Of a stretch of 44,310 bases of DNA, positions 19,414 to 27,103 are shown piece by piece. The DNA is taken from positions 35,020 to 79,329 of the forward strand of contig NZ_QXTJ01000008.1 in NCBI RefSeq assembly GCF_003605735.1, read 5' to 3'. Positions within the stretch are counted from its first letter, which is position 1, and each line of letters starts with the position of its first letter. The stretch is from Pseudomonas sp. LS-2. Its GTDB lineage: Bacteria > Pseudomonadota > Gammaproteobacteria > Pseudomonadales > Pseudomonadaceae. A program made the translations under genes and the position numbers. The notes below the pieces were generated by a model that had not been told where the DNA came from, searched no databases, and saw nothing but the letters and a program-made list of their open reading frames with translations.

Positions 19414-20370
19414 TTACGCCCTGGCTGTCTCAACTTCCTGTTCCGGGTCGCCACGTTTTCTTCCCTCAGGCGTCAGACACGCCCCCAGCACTTCCAGCAA
19501 CGCGCGCACTTTCGGCAGGTTCTGCCGGCTCTTCAGCCAGATCAGATTGATCGGCAGGCTCTGTACGGCCAGGTGCGGGAGGACTTCGATCAACTCGCCG
19601 CTTTGCAGGTGACGTTCCACCAGCCAGGTGGGCAACTGGGTGATGCCCAGACCCGCGAGTGCGGCAATGAGTTGGCCTTCGCCGTCGCCGATGGCGATCC
19701 GGCCGGGCATGACGTGGCGATCGATGTTGCCTTGTTCGCCGGCCATCGACCAGGGCGTTACGCTGCCGTTGTCGTGTCCGTAGAGTATGCACGCATGTCG
19801 TTCGAGTGCTTGGGCGCTGGTCGGCGTCCCGTGTACGGCCAGATAGTCCGGCGTTGCACAGAAGACCAGTCGCTGCGCGCCTAGAAAGCGGTGGCCCAGT
19901 AGCGCGGGCCAGGCATCCGGGGTGCCAATGCGCACGACGATATCGATGCCTTGGTCCACGAGGTCGATGAAGCGGTCGGAGAAGGTAATGTGCGGCAGCA
20001 GCAGGGGGTGTTCACGCAGAAAATCCAGCATCAGCGGCAGGACATGCAGACGTCCGAACGAGGCGGGCAGGTCCAGGCGTACTTTGCCGTGAGGCCCGGC
20101 GTTTTCGGTTTTCAGTGATTGCTCGGCTTCTTCCAGGCACCCCAGCACCTCGGCGCAGGTCCGGAAATACTGAGTGCCGGCGTCGGTCAGCGCCAGTCGG
20201 CGCGTGGTGCGGTTGAACAGCCGCGTGCCCAGTCGCTGCTCCAGCCGGGCGATGCTCTTGCTGACCGCCGAGTTGGTCAGGTTCAGGCGCTTGGCGGCGG
20301 CGGAAAAGCTGCCGACGTTGGCGACGCAGACGAATACATCGATGCCTTTGAGGTTATCTGACGGGATCAT
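19414..20370 (-). CDS. LysR-family transcriptional regulator
   Basis: The 318-residue protein has the LysR N-terminal winged helix (LKGIDVFVCVANVGSFSAAAKRLNLTNSAVSKSIARLEQRLGTRLFNRTTR, residues 8-60) and a periplasmic-binding-like effector domain (about 90-300). It is divergent from the ene-reductase gene at 20509, with 138 bases between them, the usual arrangement for a LysR regulator and its target. The effector is probably an electrophile or other inducer of the reductase, but that is inference. Confidence 0.93.
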   Translation of the reverse strand: MIPSDNLKGIDVFVCVANVGSFSAAAKRLNLTNSAVSKSIARLEQRLGTRLFNRTTRRLALTDAGTQYFRTCAEVLGCLEEAEQSLKTENAGPHGKVRLDLPASFGRLHVLPLMLDFLREHPLLLPHITFSDRFIDLVDQGIDIVVRIGTPDAWPALLGHRFLGAQRLVFCATPDYLAVHGTPTSAQALERHACILYGHDNGSVTPWSMAGEQGNIDRHVMPGRIAIGDGEGQLIAALAGLGITQLPTWLVERHLQSGELIEVLPHLAVQSLPINLIWLKSRQNLPKVRALLEVLGACLTPEGRKRGDPEQEVETARA

Positions 20371-20508
20371 GGCGGTCTCATTGGTGACGTGGATTCACAT
20401 CACTTCGTAGTGAATGGCTTAAATGTTACCAAAATTCTCCAATAACCTATGGGCAACGTTGAACGGTTCACTGAGCCGCTCGCCATTCTCATTCTGGAGA
20501 CCGATTAG
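20371..20508. promoter_or_regulatory. Divergent promoter region, LysR regulator / ene-reductase
   Basis: This 138-base, relatively A+T-rich spacer must contain both promoters and the LysR binding site. The segment near 20410-20460 is the most A+T-rich part. I could not define exact boxes or a T-N11-A operator with confidence. Confidence 0.45.
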
Positions 20509-21636
20509 ATGATCAACCTGTTTGCCCCGTATGAACTCAAGGGCCTGCCCCTGACCAACCGTATCGTCATGGCGCCGATGACCCGTTCACGGGCCCCGGA
20601 AGATATTGCGACCGAGCAGATTGCGTTGCATTACACCCAGCGTGGCACGGCAGGTCTGATTGTGTCCGAAGGCACCCCGATTTCCCGCGAAGGTCAGGGC
20701 TATCTGTTCAATCCGGGTATCTTCACCGCGGAGCAGATCAAGGGCTGGAAGCTGGTGACCGATTCGGTTCGCAGCGTCGGCGGCCGGATGTTTGCTCAGT
20801 TGTGGCATGTGGGGCGCGTGTCTCACACCTCGATTCAGGATGACGGCAAGGCGCCGGTAAGCTCTACGGACAAGCCGGCGCAAGGGGCGATTGCCTTCGG
20901 TTACACCGAAAACGGCGAACCCGGTTTCGTCGCGACCTCGACCCCTCGCGCGCTGCAAACCGAGGAAGTCGCCCGTGTCGTCGAAGACTTCGCCCAAGCC
21001 GCTGCCAACGCCATCGCGGCGGGGTTCGACGGGGTGGAAATCCACGGGGCGAATGGGTATCTGATCGAGCAGTTCCTTAATCCGCTGGTCAACGACCGCA
21101 CAGACCGTTATTCAGCCAAGACCCTGGAAGATCGCTTGCGCTTCGTGTTCGAGGTGGTCGATGCAGTGGTCGCCCGAATCGGCGCCGAACGGGTGGGGAT
21201 TCGTATCTCACCGTATGGCCAGTTGTTCGACATGCCGATCTATCCGGAAATCGACGAAACCTATTCGGCCCTCTGTGCCGGTATGGGCCAGCGCGGTATC
21301 GCTTACGTCCACGTGATGGATCAGACTCACTTCTTCCTGGCGGCGCAAGGTTCGGAGGCACAGGAGCAGGCGCTGCGTGAACTGCTCAAGCACTGCAGAG
21401 CGCAATTGGCCGATACCGCGCTGATTCTGGCAGGGGACATGACGCTGGAACGTGCGCAGGATCTGGTGGATGCCGGTCTGATCGACCTGGCCGGTTTCGG
21501 TCAGCCTTTCATCGCCAACCCCGACCTGGTCGCCCGCTTGAAAAACGGCTGGCCGCTGACGACGCCGGACCGCGACACCTACTACGGCGGCGGTACCAAA
21601 GGCTACGTGGACTACCCGCCGTACGAACCGGCCTGA
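20509..21636 (+). CDS. Old yellow enzyme family alkene reductase (NemA-like)
   Basis: This 375-residue FMN flavoprotein is predicted to reduce activated C=C bonds (enones, maleimides, nitroesters) with NAD(P)H. Family features are visible: NRIVMAPMTRSRA near the N-terminus (flavin-binding start of the barrel), LWHVGRVSH (about 100), VEIHGANGYLIEQFLNP with the His/Asn substrate-binding pair (about 177-194), DRYSAKTLEDRLRF and the C-terminal LAGFGQPFIANPDLV. GGAG lies upstream of the ATG. It resembles NemA and xenobiotic reductases; the true substrate is not readable. Control by the divergent LysR gene is likely. Confidence 0.93.
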   Translation: MINLFAPYELKGLPLTNRIVMAPMTRSRAPEDIATEQIALHYTQRGTAGLIVSEGTPISREGQGYLFNPGIFTAEQIKGWKLVTDSVRSVGGRMFAQLWHVGRVSHTSIQDDGKAPVSSTDKPAQGAIAFGYTENGEPGFVATSTPRALQTEEVARVVEDFAQAAANAIAAGFDGVEIHGANGYLIEQFLNPLVNDRTDRYSAKTLEDRLRFVFEVVDAVVARIGAERVGIRISPYGQLFDMPIYPEIDETYSALCAGMGQRGIAYVHVMDQTHFFLAAQGSEAQEQALRELLKHCRAQLADTALILAGDMTLERAQDLVDAGLIDLAGFGQPFIANPDLVARLKNGWPLTTPDRDTYYGGGTKGYVDYPPYEPA

Positions 21637-21658
21637 TTGCTAGCGGTTGCGTCGTCAG

Positions 21659-21687
21659 CAGAGCCTGCCCGTGAGCGGCAGGCTCTG
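21659..21687. terminator. Strong hairpin between convergent genes
   Basis: A perfect 11-bp stem (CAGAGCCTGCC, 21659-21669, with 21677-21687) has a 7-base loop. It sits between the ene-reductase stop (21636) and the convergent end at 21699. No long T-run follows on either strand, so bidirectional termination is likely but not certain. Confidence 0.6.
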
Positions 21688-21698
21688 ATGTGTCAGAT

Positions 21699-22628
21699 TC
21701 AGATAGAAGGCGCAGCATCGGCGCCAAGCAAGGCGGCCACTGCTCGTCCGACCCCATGGCCTTCTCGAATCAGCGCAGCGAACCTTTCCATCATCTGCGG
21801 GCCGGTGTCGCTGATCAACGCATTGCACAGCAACTGTCGCACTGACTCATTGCGAGGCACCTCGTCTTCGCCGCCGTTTTCCTCAGGCAGCAACAGGGCC
21901 AGCCGTTCCAGCACTTCAAGCCCCGGCGTGTCTTCATCGATCCCGAACAGTTCGTTGAACAACATGCCCAGGGTCCCGGCTGGCTGATAGTCGGGCCGGT
22001 CCCACTTGCGAACGATGCTGCCTTCCTTCTCGATTTTCTCAAGCGTTCGTCGAATCTTTCCGGGAATGGTCGCGGTTGCGCGGGTTGCGGTGTAGTACAC
22101 CAGCCGCGCCAGGCTGGCAGCATCCTTGACGTTCTTCCAGATGACGAACCAGATCTGCGACACGCTGTGGGTCTTGAGCCCGTTGCGCAGCGTGCTTCTG
22201 ATTTCACTGAGCTGTTGTTCATCCAGTTCGTGATCGAACGACCGGCATTTGTCCAGCAGGTAGCACACGGCGTCTGCGGACGCGAAGTCGAGCCAGAGAC
22301 TGAAAAGCGCGCTGGGGTCCGTATATTCCCGGGTGAGCAAGACCTGCATCGCTTCCTCGCTGCGCCCGAAATGTGTGTCCGGTGCCAGCGCATAGGCGAT
22401 CTGGTGGGTGTTGACCATCAAGTGCCCGTCGCGCAGGAAGTAGGTGCCAGGCGCTGCGCTCGGCGGGTCTTCACGAACGATGCCCTTGCCTTTGAGCTTG
22501 TCGATGAGCAAGCCGACATCCATCGGGGCCAATGCCTTGCAGTCGCCGACAGTGAAGGCTGAACTGGTCAGACGCGGAGAAATCGCAAAGTCCAGTGCGA
22601 TGATCAGCAGCACCTCATCGTCGCTCAA
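21699..22628 (-). CDS. Hypothetical protein (309 aa), second gene of an unrecognised pair
   Basis: I do not recognise this protein. It is soluble, with no signal peptide or membrane helix. The first 100 residues (DDEVLLIIALDFAISPR, then LIDKLKGKGIVRED and TYFLRDGHLMVN) look like a winged-helix-type fold with a beta wing; the rest is helical and acidic, with a basic stretch at IPGKIRRTLEKIEKEGSIVRKW. The likely start is a TTG at 22628 whose bases overlap the TGA of the upstream gene (TTGA), implying translational coupling. The pair probably makes interacting proteins. A DNA- or RNA-related role is speculation from the predicted wing and from the zinc-ribbon partner. Confidence 0.75.
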   Translation of the reverse strand: MSDDEVLLIIALDFAISPRLTSSAFTVGDCKALAPMDVGLLIDKLKGKGIVREDPPSAAPGTYFLRDGHLMVNTHQIAYALAPDTHFGRSEEAMQVLLTREYTDPSALFSLWLDFASADAVCYLLDKCRSFDHELDEQQLSEIRSTLRNGLKTHSVSQIWFVIWKNVKDAASLARLVYYTATRATATIPGKIRRTLEKIEKEGSIVRKWDRPDYQPAGTLGMLFNELFGIDEDTPGLEVLERLALLLPEENGGEDEVPRNESVRQLLCNALISDTGPQMMERFAALIREGHGVGRAVAALLGADAAPSI

Positions 22629-23053
22629 TGCCCATAGTCGATGGGGTCGCAGGGCAGCCGTTCCCGGTAAGCGTCGAGCCTGGATTCAAGTTCCGCCGCT
22701 GCCGCTGCCTGTTCTGCACGGGCCTGTAGGGCATGGGTCTCTTCGCAGTCGGGGCAAGGTCTGTATGACTTCTGGGGGTATTTTTTGACGGCAGAGCGGC
22801 TTTTGACTTCCATACTGGCTTCGCAGTAAGGGCATGTCAGGTTTTCATCGAACGCGCGACACAACTGCCGGACATGGCTGGCCAGGGTTCCGCTGTGGTT
22901 GATGTGGCGGAAGGGCACCAGGTCAATGACTTTCTCCAGGAACTCGCCGCTTTCGCTCATCGCCCAATAGCGCACGGCCAGTTGTTTTTCCTCGGGATCG
23001 TCGGTCATCAATTCAAGTTTTACGGTCATGGGTGAGGTCAATCCAGTGTTCAT
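22625..23053 (-). CDS. Hypothetical zinc-ribbon protein (142 aa), first gene of an unrecognised pair
   Basis: The protein has two CxxC knuckles, CPYCEAS and CPDCEET, about 26 residues apart in the C-terminal half, typical of a zinc ribbon. A beta-rich N-terminal part (TVKLELMTDDPEEKQLAVRYW) precedes them, and an Ala/Glu-rich helix follows. The start is uncertain: ATG codons at 23053 and 23029 are both possible and the frame is open back to 23254; none has a clear Shine-Dalgarno. It overlaps the next gene by 4 bases. Function unknown. Confidence 0.7.
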   Translation of the reverse strand: MNTGLTSPMTVKLELMTDDPEEKQLAVRYWAMSESGEFLEKVIDLVPFRHINHSGTLASHVRQLCRAFDENLTCPYCEASMEVKSRSAVKKYPQKSYRPCPDCEETHALQARAEQAAAAAELESRLDAYRERLPCDPIDYGH

Positions 23054-23310
23054 GATTGTCTGAAAAGCAGCAGGGAGACGGCGATACGCTGCGGCTCCCC
23101 CTGCTAGCGGCAGAAACACGCTGTAACTGCCGGCCCATGATGAAGGTGAGGAGCGCTTGAAGATGTAGGGGAGGGCGACGGCGGTTTGTAGGGCGCTTCT
23201 TGGAATCTGTACTGGAAAAGAATTGGCTGATGAATCGTCTTGATGCTCGCCCACGCACTGCAGGCCTTGTCCGATGGCGAAATCCAGCGCACTATCTCGG
23301 CCAATATAGG

Positions 23311-23321
23311 TAGGGGGGGTA
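23311..23321 (+). promoter_or_regulatory. Predicted RcnR/CsoR-type operator overlapping the ribosome binding site
   Basis: The segment TAGGGGGGGTA (TA-G7-TA) lies 5 to 15 bases before the ATG of the metal-sensing repressor. RcnR and its relatives bind G-tract sites flanked by A/T steps. The G-run is also the only plausible Shine-Dalgarno for the gene, so binding could block translation initiation as well as transcription. Confidence 0.55.
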
Positions 23322-23325
23322 TGGT

Positions 23326-23601
23326 ATGGCGCATTTGCATGCCGAAAAACACGATCTGCTCAAGCGTGTTCGGCGCATCGCGGGGCAAGTGCAAGCGATC
23401 GAACGCGGCCTGGAGTCCGATACGGATTGCGCCAAGACGCTGCATCTGGTCGCGGCAACCCGCGGCGCGATCAATGGTTTGCTGGATCAGATCATCGAGG
23501 CTCATGCCCGTGAACATGTCGCGCATCCGGGCTTGAATGACGAAGAGCGGGCGCAAGGGCTTGAAGATCTGCTCGAAGCCATTCGCCGTTATTCCAAATA
23601 A
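23326..23601 (+). CDS. dmeR: Metal-sensing transcriptional repressor, CsoR/RcnR family (DmeR-like)
   Basis: This 91-residue all-helical repressor belongs to the CsoR/RcnR/FrmR family. It has His3, Cys35, His60 and His64, exactly the four-residue nickel/cobalt ligand set of E. coli RcnR (H3, C35, H60, H64). The basic helix LLKRVRRIAGQVQAIERG is the DNA-binding face. The ATG at 23326 follows a G7 tract that is probably both operator and ribosome binding site. The next gene, 10 bases after the stop, is a CDF exporter, matching the DmeR-DmeF arrangement described in rhizobia. Apo-protein should repress and metal should release it. Confidence 0.9.
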   Translation: MAHLHAEKHDLLKRVRRIAGQVQAIERGLESDTDCAKTLHLVAATRGAINGLLDQIIEAHAREHVAHPGLNDEERAQGLEDLLEAIRRYSK

Positions 23602-23611
23602 GGAGGGGTTT

Positions 23612-24544
23612 ATGGTCCTGTCGCAGAAACACACGCATGAACATGTATTCCTCAGCGAGTCTCACGATGACAATGCGCGCCGCACGCGTTGGGTCGTGGT
23701 CCTGACCTTCGTGATGATGATCGGCGAAATTGCCGCCGGTTACATGACCGGCTCCATGGCGCTGCTGGCGGACGGTTTTCACATGGCGACTCACGCCGGG
23801 GCATTGGGGATCGCGGCGGCGGCTTATTCGTTTGCGCGGCGCAATGCCAACAATGGTCGTTTCAGTTTCGGGACGGGCAAGGTCGGCGATCTCGCCGGCT
23901 TCGCTTCGGCGTTGATCCTGATGCTTGTGGCACTGGGGATCGGGGTCGAGTCGCTGATTCGTCTGTTCCAGCCGACAAACGTTTCCTTCGGTGAGGCGAC
24001 GCTGATCGCCATCGCCGGGCTGCTGGTCAATATCGTCAGTGCGCTGATGCTGTCGGGTGGTCAGCATTCCCATCACCACGATCAGCATGAGCACGGCCAT
24101 CACCACGATCACGGTCACTCCCATGGCGGCGACAACAACCTGCGTTCAGCCTATGTGCATGTGCTGGCCGATGCGCTGACCTCGGTGCTGGCTATCGCAG
24201 CATTGCTGGCCGGGCGTTATCTGGGTTGGGTCTGGCTCGACCCGGTGATGGGGATCATCGGTGCAGCGGTCATCGCCAAATGGTCCGTGGGTCTGATCCG
24301 GCAGAGCGCCACGGTGCTGCTGGACGTGACGGATGAGCATGTCGCCGAAGAAATTCGGCAAGTGCTGGATGCTCATGGCGATGTGCAGATCACTGACCTG
24401 CACGTCTGGAAGGTCGGCCCCGATGCCCGCGCAGCCATTGTCAGTGTCTTGGCGAAAGTCGAGGTGACGGCCGAGGCGATCCGCGAGCGGCTTGGCGTGG
24501 TGCATGAGGTCTCGCATCTGACCATCGAGTATCGAACCGCCTGA
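23612..24544 (+). CDS. dmeF: CDF-family divalent metal exporter (DmeF-like, Ni/Co)
   Basis: The 310-residue protein is a cation diffusion facilitator with six predicted membrane helices. It would export Co(II)/Ni(II) from the cytoplasm in exchange for protons. TM2 carries ADGFHMATHAG and TM5 carries HVLADALTS, the metal-site motifs of the DmeF-type subgroup. Between TM4 and TM5 is a long His-rich loop (from SHHHDQHEHGHHH on, about residues 151-172), usual for metal capture. The cytoplasmic C-terminal domain ends the protein. The ATG at 23612 has a strong AGGAGG upstream; the frame is open further 5' but that overlaps the regulator. It is co-transcribed with the sensor gene. Confidence 0.92.
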   Translation: MVLSQKHTHEHVFLSESHDDNARRTRWVVVLTFVMMIGEIAAGYMTGSMALLADGFHMATHAGALGIAAAAYSFARRNANNGRFSFGTGKVGDLAGFASALILMLVALGIGVESLIRLFQPTNVSFGEATLIAIAGLLVNIVSALMLSGGQHSHHHDQHEHGHHHDHGHSHGGDNNLRSAYVHVLADALTSVLAIAALLAGRYLGWVWLDPVMGIIGAAVIAKWSVGLIRQSATVLLDVTDEHVAEEIRQVLDAHGDVQITDLHVWKVGPDARAAIVSVLAKVEVTAEAIRERLGVVHEVSHLTIEYRTA

Positions 24545-24709
24545 GGGGGCCGGTTCAGAGCTCTTGCCCCCAGCGCTCTCCAAGGCGCTGGAAGCCTGAC
24601 GATGCAGCCGATAATGCGTGGCAAATCAAAGAAATCTGCCCGGTTTTGGGGTCAATACGATAGTCTTCGCACCATTGTCGATACGGACACCTGGATTGGA
24701 AAGCTTTAG

Positions 24710-25636
24710 ATGGCGCCTGATGACTATCTCGTAATGACCAGCAAGGAATGGGCGGGGCTGCGCGCCAGCACGCCACTGACTTTGTCCGAAGAAGACCTGG
24801 CGGCGTTACGAGGCGTAAACGAAGATATTTCCCTGGAAGATGTCGTCAACATCTATCTGCCCTTGTCGCGACTGATCAACCTGCACGTCAGTGCCGCGCG
24901 CAATCTGGCCAGCATCAAGGACACATTCCTTGGGCGTCCGGCGAAAAAACAGACATATGTGGTGGCGGTGGCCGGTAGCGTGGCGGTGGGTAAGAGCACG
25001 TTTGCCCGCGTGTTGCAGGCGCTGATGGCGCGCTGGCCGGATCATCCGCGGGTCGACCTGGTCACCACCGACGGCTTTCTGCACCCCAATGCCAAGCTCA
25101 ACGCCGAAGGCATCATGCACCGCAAGGGCTTTCCCGAAAGCTACGATCGCAAGCGGATGGTCAAGTTTCTGTCGGACCTGAAGGCTGGAATTCCCGAAAT
25201 CAGCGCGCCGGTCTATTCGCACATCAGTTACGACATCGTGCCGGACACGTTCATCAAGATCAGCCAGCCGGACATCCTGATCTTCGAAGGCCTGAACGTA
25301 CTGCAGACCGAAGGCAATGACGGGCAGAAACCCGGTAGCATCGTCTCGGACTTCTTCGATTTCTCGATCTATCTGGACGCCGATGAAAGCGATATCGAAC
25401 GCTGGTATGTCGAGCGCTTCCTGATGCTGCAACGCACGGCATTCCGTGCGCGTGGCGCCTATTTTCGCGAGCTGGCGGACCTGCCCCCGGAAAAGTCCCC
25501 CGACGCGGCGCGCAAGATATGGGGCGACATCAACCGGCCCAACCTTCTGGAGAACATCCTGCCGACCCGCGAGCGCGCAAGCCTGGTGGTGCGCAAGGCG
25601 TCGGATCATGCGGTGAAGGAGCTGTGGCTGCGCTAA
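24710..25636 (+). CDS. coaA: Type I pantothenate kinase
   Basis: The 308-residue enzyme phosphorylates pantothenate with ATP, the first and rate-limiting step of coenzyme A synthesis. The P-loop GSVAVGKST is at residues 89-97, followed by ITTDGFLHPN-like VTTDGFLHPNAKL, KGFPESYD, PVYSHISYD and PDILIFEGLNVLQ, all matching E. coli CoaA closely, including the C-terminal NILPTRERASL. The start at 24710 has GGAAAG upstream and aligns with the E. coli N-terminus. It is a stand-alone gene. Pseudomonads are known for the unrelated type III enzyme CoaX, so this is probably an extra or substitute kinase. Confidence 0.95.
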   Translation: MAPDDYLVMTSKEWAGLRASTPLTLSEEDLAALRGVNEDISLEDVVNIYLPLSRLINLHVSAARNLASIKDTFLGRPAKKQTYVVAVAGSVAVGKSTFARVLQALMARWPDHPRVDLVTTDGFLHPNAKLNAEGIMHRKGFPESYDRKRMVKFLSDLKAGIPEISAPVYSHISYDIVPDTFIKISQPDILIFEGLNVLQTEGNDGQKPGSIVSDFFDFSIYLDADESDIERWYVERFLMLQRTAFRARGAYFRELADLPPEKSPDAARKIWGDINRPNLLENILPTRERASLVVRKASDHAVKELWLR

Positions 25637-25688
25637 GGGGTTGAAGTCGGCCCCCATTACGCGGTTTACACTGATGCAAACACCCTGT

Positions 25689-25758
25689 CTGTAGCAGCAA
25701 GGCTTGCCGGCGGTAGCGTTCTCAATTGCGTTGCCGCCGGTAAGCCGTAGTGCTATAG
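25689..25758. repeat. Extragenic inverted repeat downstream of coaA
   Basis: CTGTAGCAG at 25689 and TGCTATAG ending at 25758 form the outer arms, with GGCTTGCCGGCGG pairing with most of CCGCCGGTAAGCC inside. It is a member of the family also seen at 2763-2832. It sits between coaA and the MFS transporter gene. Confidence 0.8.
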
Positions 25759-25876
25759 CGTCTTCTCCCGATTCATCCCCATTCCCATAGCCCGAGGGTT
25801 GGCCGCAGAGCTGATAGGGGCTGCCAGTCCTGCGTAATGCCTGTTCTTTTCTCTCATTCAAGAAAGGATGCTGACC

Positions 25877-27100
25877 ATGCGTATCAACGCTCTGATCGTA
25901 ATGCTGCTGACGGGGCTCGTCGCGGCGACCTTCGGTTTCGGGATTTACCTGTTCGCGCAGTTGGTACCGGACATGCGCGCCAGTCTGGGTTTCGACATCT
26001 CCTACGTCGGCACCCTCACAGCGTCCGGGCAGTTCGGCTTTCTGATCTGCGCGTTGCTGGCGGCGTGGATCACCCCCAGGATCGGCGGCGGCTGGGTGAT
26101 CTTCGGTTCAGGGGTAGTGTGCGCGGTGGCGCTGTTGTTGATTCCGCTGACCCACAACATTCTCCTGATCGGCGCGCTGTTGACCATACTGGCGGGCACC
26201 GCGGCGACGGTGTTCGTGCCGATGGTCGACGTCATTTCCCGCACCGTCGCCTACAAGTATCGCGGCATGGCGATGGGGCTGGTGTCCAGTGGCACCAGTT
26301 ATGGCGTGTTCATCAATAGCCTGTTGGTGCCGTTGTATGCCCCGCAGGGCGAGTGGCGCATGGTGTGGTGGATCGTTGGATTGATTACGGTCGTTCTGGC
26401 TGTCGGTGTGATGGTGGTCTTCAGTCGAGCGCGGTTGTTCGCGAGAAATATCGACTCGCCTGCGCAGGAAGAGACCCAGGTCACGGTGGGCAGGTCGGCG
26501 CTCATGCAACCTTGGGTGCTGATGGTCTGGGCAATGAATTTCCTGCTGGGTTTCTCGACCTTTCCTTTCCAGAATTACCTGTCGTCCTACCTGCGCACGG
26601 AACTGAATTTCGATGTGGCCTACGCCGCTCAGATCTGGGCGAGCATTGGGTTCGTCGGAATGTTCTCCGGGCTGATCGTGGGCTGGTTGTCCGACCGCAC
26701 CGGACTGCGGGCGGCGATGTTGCTGGTATATGCGTGCGTGGCAGGCGCTGCGTTGATCTTCGTCGTACATCCGGTGGGGTACTGGCCTCTGGCGGCGGGG
26801 ATCCTCTTCGCCGTGGCGTTTTACCCGATCTTCGGCCTGATTCCGGCCTATGTGTCGAAGATGGCCAGCAGCGCCGCGTTGGCCGTCACCATCTTCGGCG
26901 TGGCGAATATCCTGCAGGGCGTCGGCGGCATGATCGGCAACTTCTGCGCGGGGTTGCTGGCGAGCTTCAATGGCTCGTTCGTCGGGGTTTATGCCGTGAT
27001 CGGTGTGGTGGCGTTGTTGATGGCGGGGGTGACGCTTCGGTTGCCCCGTGAGGGGCAGGGGGTGCAAAGCACCGTTGCGGTACTTTGCTCGGACGGTTGA
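25877..27100 (+). CDS. Major facilitator superfamily transporter
   Basis: The 407-residue protein has about 12 hydrophobic segments in two six-helix halves, separated by a charged loop (SRARLFARNIDSPAQEETQV, about 185-205). The second half holds an MFS motif-A-like loop (GWLSDRTGLRAAM), matching the cytoplasmic 2-3 loop of MFS carriers. I chose the ATG at 25877 since AAGGA lies 8 bases upstream; an in-frame ATG at 25868 overlaps that site. The substrate is unknown; general resemblance is to YbfB/YjiJ-like permeases. No obvious operon partner. Confidence 0.9.
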   Translation: MRINALIVMLLTGLVAATFGFGIYLFAQLVPDMRASLGFDISYVGTLTASGQFGFLICALLAAWITPRIGGGWVIFGSGVVCAVALLLIPLTHNILLIGALLTILAGTAATVFVPMVDVISRTVAYKYRGMAMGLVSSGTSYGVFINSLLVPLYAPQGEWRMVWWIVGLITVVLAVGVMVVFSRARLFARNIDSPAQEETQVTVGRSALMQPWVLMVWAMNFLLGFSTFPFQNYLSSYLRTELNFDVAYAAQIWASIGFVGMFSGLIVGWLSDRTGLRAAMLLVYACVAGAALIFVVHPVGYWPLAAGILFAVAFYPIFGLIPAYVSKMASSAALAVTIFGVANILQGVGGMIGNFCAGLLASFNGSFVGVYAVIGVVALLMAGVTLRLPREGQGVQSTVAVLCSDG

Positions 27101-27103
27101 GTG

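Noticed and set aside
24545..24600. Terminator after dmeF
   Set aside because: Two GC-rich stems (GGGGGC/GCCCCC and CCAGCGC/GCGCTGG) are present but neither is followed by a T-run, so I did not call it.
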